64,000 nt of DNA from Lutraria lutraria (taxonomy: Eukaryota; Mollusca; Bivalvia; Venerida; Mactridae), in assembly GCA_964023205.1 (NCBI GenBank), contig OZ026835.1:36491083-36555082 (forward strand), in the 5' to 3' direction. Positions 58,836-64,000 of the stretch are shown here, piece after piece. A program made the translations under genes and the position numbers. The notes beneath the pieces were generated by a model. It made no database searches. It was not told the origin of the DNA and saw nothing but the letters and a program-made list of their open reading frames with translations. The first letter of the stretch is position 1, and each line of letters starts with the position of its first letter.

Positions 58836-59335
58836 CCTCTTCCGTTTTCCTGTGATTTTCTAGACGCAGTACTGGACTTGGTAGTTGGGATGGGGATATT
58901 AAAAAGGCGTCCCTGATACTCTATTTATAAAAGTTATTTTAAAAGTGAACGTAGGAAGAACAAAACTAATATTCTCCAAATATTATATGTTGATTTAGAC
59001 ACATTATCTAGATATTATAAATATAAAAATAAAGAAAGTTTTGGTTTCATAAAGAAATTTTGTCAGGCTCTGAACATTCCCTAATTTTATTAAAGCTTTT
59101 ATAACATATATCTCTGCATGCTTATACGTGTATCTTGAGTTAAACTTGTATCTTCATTTGCAAAATTATTAATACACCATTTACTGTATATATGTACAAT
59201 ATGTATATGTAACCTGTTGTGAATAAAGCATAAAAAAAGGCGTCCCTGAGAAATTCGAAAGACGGATCCGAGAATCTGATCTAAGACCTTAGGTTTAGTA
59301 ATCCAGTGCGTTACCATTTGTTAATCGATCACCCA
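58836..59335 (-). repeat. tRNA-derived SINE, family 1, split by a LINE tail
   Basis: Minus-strand copy: its body is at 58840-58916 and its tRNA-like head at 59234-59335. It is interrupted by the insertion at 58917-59233. Confidence 0.7.
58917..59233 (+). mobile_element. 5'-truncated LINE 3' end inserted in the SINE, 16-bp target duplication
   Basis: The direct repeat aaaaaggcgtccctga occurs at 58901-58916 and 59234-59249. The insert ends gtgaataaagcataa. A long target duplication with an A-rich 3' end is the mark of target-primed reverse transcription. No coding part remains. Confidence 0.8.
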
Positions 59336-59533
59336 TAGAGTCAATCGTAACTACTCGGGTATTTCCGTAACTGAGAAATACGCCTCGTACATAAGTGTAG
59401 GGTTACAAATTTTGGTTATGCGGTTCCGGTAACTACTTTTCAAACTCTAGGTACCCGTTTTCAAGAATTATTCTCAGAATTTCAGACCTTCAAACCTATT
59501 TATCGCTCGCTATATTGATAAAATAGACATCAG

Positions 59534-61453
59534 TTCCCATTAAAAGAGAATCAAGTTGTTTCCACCGTGGGATTCCCAAAATGGAAAGTTGCCCGCAAAC
59601 AACGGAAACAAAATTGCGGCCTGCCTAATATGCCCGAGGCACTTTCTTTAGACAAACGCCGAGGAGATCCGATTGCCATAGAGTAAGTACACACTGTTTT
59701 AACTTCATATTTATTTAACTTGATCATTAGTTCACTTCTTATGAAAAATCGTGTCCACAAGATAACTTTAATTGATCATGTTTGTAGTGCTTTTAAGATT
59801 GTTGATTGCTAGTTCTGGCTGGTTGTCAATTATCAACCAATACCTAATTTAGATATAAACCTTACATGGTGTTAATTGAATGTAAGGTCATGGATGTCCG
59901 TAAGTACAATTCTTATGCAATTCTCACCAATATTCTCGGGCTTTAGATGCTATTTCGGGCTTTAAATGCCATTTCCGTTTTTAGTTTTTTTTTGCGATTC
60001 GCATCAAACTTATAAGTCAATAGGACTGTTACAATTGCAGTTTTCCGTGGGCATGCGTGTCTGTGACACATTTCTTGTTTTTTTTTCTTGCATTGCCCGC
60101 CTATCATTTTGATTACCGGTATCACTATGGGAACGATCGGAAATTAATTTATAATATGGGTTTAATAAACATGAAGCGATGGTAGCTATGATTAATGATA
60201 ACTTTATGAAGAATATCAAACCAATCTAAACCACTCAATGTCTACACTCAGTACTTAATTCAATCTCATCAAACAGATCCTATCCTTTTGTAAGCGTTCG
60301 TTGAACTGTCTGCAATGCAGAGCTGCAACCAAATTATAACTAATTCACTTGTATCTATTCCCTAATCCGACCACCGAGATGCCGGTTACGCACGAAACTG
60401 TCTCATACAATGGATTGTCATTTATGTGACGAATGTTCTCTACGGTAATAAACTATAAAGTCTCGCGATGCAATATCTCAACGTCCCGAGACACATAATG
60501 TTGCTATGACAATGAAGTTTGCTGAAGATATAAAAGTCTGATAGGCTTCTATAAGGGATGTTTCACGACACACAGACGAATGCATTAGATGTTAGTTTAA
60601 TGTTAACATGGATTGATCATTTTTGACAAGTGATAAAACTTGATGGGAGTGAATTTGATTTTGCGAACGTAAGATAGAGCACGTATATGCAATATCAACC
60701 AACATAGTGGAAAACTACTGTAATAGAATTGCGCAATAATGATAATCTGAGTTGACGTATTCACCACGTGGTGAATTATCTTAATGGGTACATGTAAAAT
60801 CTAAACACTTTAATTGTCCTCTCTGTTAGTTCAGTGCGTAGAGCACTGGGTTGTACATAAAGGGATTTGCGGGTACGAGACCCATATCAATGAAAGAAAA
60901 TGTAGATCTTGTTAAAATCGTTAAGAAGATGAATTCCATTTCTTGTAAGAATGTCCATTGTATAATGATTTAAGGAGAAAACATATTAACCGTTTTTATT
61001 GGAGAAGACCAAGTATACTTAAATTCATAGAACTGATGACTAATATTGCAAAATTATTTAGTGTCGCTGTTCTCTCTCTAAGTTTCCTTACGCTGGGTTT
61101 TAAATGACATATGTTGATTATTGTCTTGTTTTTTTTTATCTTACATTGAACAGACACTATTTATTTACATACTTAATAAGTATTATGAAGTTATATAATG
61201 CTGTTGTTAATTTTTAGATGATAAACTGTATATGTATAGTTATGTATTGTTTTGTACAATGTGTATATTTTGTGTATAATTTGCCTATTGTAAATACATG
61301 TACTAATAAACTGTACAAAAACTGTAAAGAGGGTGACCTCCCACGACGATTTAGTTGAAGATAATACCTCTTGATTAATTTCTTTCCCATTTCTGATTCC
61401 AGATCAAGTGGAGAAGTAGGCAGTCATGCAGCAACGAATAAAGCCTTCTAACA
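59534..61453 (+). CDS. Possible two-exon C-terminal gene fragment, unrecognised
   Basis: A candidate exon 59534-59682 is open in one frame (GFPKWKVARKQRKQNCGLPN then MPEALSLDKRRGDPIAIE) and ends at a strong donor (ga|gtaagt). A candidate terminal exon starts at 61405 after a good polypyrimidine acceptor (ctttcccatttctgattccag). Phases match, giving SSGEVGSHAATNKAF and a stop at 61453. The acceptor of the first exon is weak and upstream exons were not found. Basic composition, no known domain. This is a tentative call. Confidence 0.3.
60817..60890 (+). repeat. tRNA-like sequence
   Basis: ttagttcagtgcgtagagca resembles a tRNA A-box and D-arm, and gcgggtacgagacccat resembles a B box (one change from ggttcgannc). 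Probably a SINE head or a tRNA pseudogene, not an intact tRNA. Confidence 0.45.
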
Positions 61454-61459
61454 GGTTAG

Positions 61460-62390
61460 GACTTTGAGATAGTTCCAACAATGGTTGATTTATCTAGGAA
61501 AAGTGTTAAATGAGAAAAATAATGAAAAATTAAGAGGCTAAAAGGTTCCGCACTAAATATCTGACTTTTGTAAACATATTGTTAGTTATGTTGTTTACCC
61601 AAGTCCTACCATGAACGTTCCTGATATTAAGGCGACAATGCGAAACGAAAATAATGGCTGCCAACCGTTCTGGAGGATCGAATGATAGCAAGCAAACCAA
61701 GCTAATTCTTTTCATTAATAAAAATCACGGCATTTATTTCGACACAATTGAATTTCTTCCAGTTGCAACTTCATTTCTTTGAAAGATGCTACGTCTTTGT
61801 AGTGTAAAAGTAGGCATCATTGACACAAAGATTACATTACCATTGCGATCTGAGATAAGCTGAAGTAACTGAGATTACAATACGTTATGAATGACAATAT
61901 ACTCTACAAAGACACTATCTATCATATTTCTAGTCTCTAGTCTTTCTCCAGTGTTAAATCAATACATTTCTTCAGACAAACCATTTTATGGAGATATATA
62001 AAAAGGATATACATTAACCTGGTAAATGGAGGAGTTCACATAGGTCATAGATTGTCTAATGGTTTTTTTCTACTGTCAATGGTTATGTGAAAGTTATTCA
62101 AAGGCGGAAAAAAGATTACGTGAAATTCTATAAGAATAAGTACAGTCTAAATAGGTTTGTGGAGAAAAATATACATTTTACATTTTTGAGCGAGGAATAG
62201 TTTAAACTTTAAAGTGTGCAATCTAATGCCTACTGAAAACGTTGAATTTGAACGAACGCTTTTTAAAAGACATCTTATTAATGCTTTACAATAGTGCGCA
62301 TACATTGTGTTTAGGCAAACGATGTGCATATATAACATAAAACAACACAACAGTCATAAAAAGTATATTGTCTCATTTACCTTAGCGGTC
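61460..62390. other. Stretch without recognised gene
   Basis: A minus-strand ORF at 61530-61715 starts with ATG and meets a weak donor-like gtaaac, but has no partner exon. Nothing else is supported. Confidence 0.35.
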
Positions 62391-62397
62391 TGCAAGT

Positions 62398-62771
62398 ATG
62401 TTGCGACTACCTACCTACCAGTAAAAATGGACTATTTTATATGGCGTGTCAAACGTTGAAATATTCGCTAAATTTCATTTGTGTTCTATACTTTTATTAT
62501 CATAATTGCGTATAAATAAAACAAAATATTGAATATAATGGAAATAAATTATTGCTTATACAGTTTTTGTGTAAATACGAAAATATTGAATATAATGGAA
62601 ATAAATTATTGCTTATACATTTTTGTGTAAATACGAAAATATTGAATATAAATGGAAAATCGTTGCATATACATAAAGGAATAGAGCACAAATGAAATTT
62701 AGCGAATATTACAATGTTTGACACGCCATAAATATATATTCAATTTTTACTGGTAGGTAGGTCGCATAACA
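62398..62771. mobile_element. MITE with ~100-bp inverted arms and internal tandem repeats
   Basis: The left end atgttgcgactacctaccta is inverted at the right as taggtaggtcgcataacat. Inner arms also pair (tggcgtgtcaaacgttg / aatgtttgacacgcca and attcgctaaatttcatttgt / acaaatgaaatttagcgaat). The centre has three ~62-bp tandem units with aaatattgaatataatggaa. No transposase. Confidence 0.8.
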
Positions 62772-64000
62772 TTTGTAGATCACTATAAGGTTGCTGAGAG
62801 AATATACTTTTTAGGTTTATTAGATGTTCCATTCGTACAAATGTTTCTTCGGCGTCACTATTGTACTCTGGTGACTTTGGCGCATAAATCTTGTGTGAAC
62901 ATAGTTCAATTATAACAATTGTCATGAAACATTTCAAATAATTTTTCAGAAGTTATGCTGTTTGATGTTACAAATATACATATATTTAGTGTTTTTAAAG
63001 CCTGTTCGACTCCTGTATTAGATGACCGACATCTCACTGTTGCATGCCTTAGAGATACCATACTTATGCTGACGTTTAGTCAAGTGATGAAAAATTACAC
63101 CGTATTTCATTTGCATGCTTTTCTAATGAATTGGTTATAAGCCATCATCAATACTTGACTTATACGAGTCAGAAATCACAAAACATTTTGCGCCATCATC
63201 AGTTCACATGCATGTGCGTGTAATCTAATACACACAACATGATCAGCACTTCACAGTTCACACACATATTTGAGTCTACAAAGCTTTGTCTACAATAGTC
63301 AATATCAACAATATATTAACATGATAACAAAGGTCGTTTTAAGAAATGGTGAGAAAGTAAAAAAAAGATCCCCAGGAAAGGCAAAGTGTGGCAAATGAAG
63401 ATCTCTACAAGACAGCACCTCTCGCGTTAATTGTGTTTCGACCCCTCTTTTTGTATGTTTCTACGTGTTGATAGGGTTTAGAATTAGGGAATTTAAGGAT
63501 ATAGATACTAAAGTATAATTGTTTTTGGCCTGTCAGTCTGTCTGTCTGTCTGTTTGTACACAACTTTTTCTTTGCCTATAACCTTCATATGTAGGTTCCT
63601 CATTACAACCTCTACAGGACCTGTGTATTTCAAGGTCAGAGTAGGTCAAAGGTCAAGGTCACCTGGAGGGGCATTGTGTTTCAAAAACACATCTTGTTTG
63701 TATGTTGTTTTTCTCTAAAAATCATGTTTTTATAGATCATAAACGAATATTGCCGACTTATCAGTGGTTAGATAATTATATTTATTTTCTTAATATCCTC
63801 TCCAGTCCCTCCCAATACGTTTCTCTTGTTTTCACAATATTGTCATTTCAGATATCTGGTTGACAATGTGTTGTTTCCTAGATTTCCGCTTCTGTTCGAT
63901 TTTATCAGATCATTCAAAATGTCAACCATATCAGCAATATTGTTAACGTGGTATTATTTTTCTAACATATCTTGTTTTATACACTGTCAGTTGATTTGGT
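62772..64000. other. Right end of the window, no recognised gene
   Basis: AT-rich. At 63535-63555 there is a ctgt microsatellite, followed to 63700 by aaggtcagagtaggtcaaag and gtcaaggtcacctggagggg, which resembles the tandem-repeat elements at 19660-22300. No ORF is supported. Confidence 0.45.

Noticed and set aside
60817..60890. Intact tRNA gene
   Set aside because: A- and B-box-like parts are present but the acceptor and anticodon arms do not fold convincingly.

Overview
The window is nuclear DNA of an animal: AT-rich, intron-containing genes, GT-AG splice sites, no bacterial operons. The genes and the repeat style (many short inverted-repeat elements, tRNA-derived SINEs, tandem-repeat elements whose ends resemble gtgagcta) suggest a marine invertebrate, most likely a bivalve mollusc. 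That assignment is inference.

Layout. 1-1960: last three coding exons and 3' UTR of an HNRNPR/SYNCRIP-type RNA-binding protein (+). 5877-12753: complete mitochondrial ribosomal protein S6 (MRPS6, -), three exons, with a 2.4-kb hAT-like element in its first intron. 13474-18559: complete cytosolic Cu/Zn superoxide dismutase (SOD1, +), five exons, head-to-head with MRPS6. 19660-22300: nest of several tandem-repeat element families. 22540-26700: no gene found; holds a cryptically simple GT-rich tract. 26728-45475: one six-exon minus-strand gene for an unrecognised 1165-residue protein with about 20 NPTRQP/SPSRQP repeats. Its 13.6-kb first intron holds a LINE fragment that was interrupted first by a TTAA-type MITE and then by a complete, very young Ty3/gypsy-type LTR retroelement (about 34118-43814, -). 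50446-54164: coding exons of one or two unrecognised minus-strand genes. 54200-64000: mostly repeats, with one possible two-exon plus-strand gene fragment at 59534-61453.

The most notable object is the LTR element. Its two ~615-bp LTRs look identical by eye and it has a short target-site duplication. It encodes gag; a full protease-RT-RNase H-integrase pol lying in the same frame behind a single in-frame UAG (apparent stop-codon readthrough); a separate small ORF with a chromodomain-like segment; and a 783-residue envelope-like protein with a signal peptide, a furin-type site followed by a fusion-peptide-like segment, and two membrane segments, resembling the baculovirus F/errantivirus Env family. 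A good splice acceptor sits just before the envelope start. The element lies sense-oriented in intron 1 of the repeat-protein gene.

The three recognised complete or partial housekeeping genes act in separate processes (RNA binding, mitochondrial translation, superoxide removal). MRPS6 and SOD1 share a ~720-bp intergenic promoter region and are also near each other on human chromosome 21, which may be a relic of ancient linkage.
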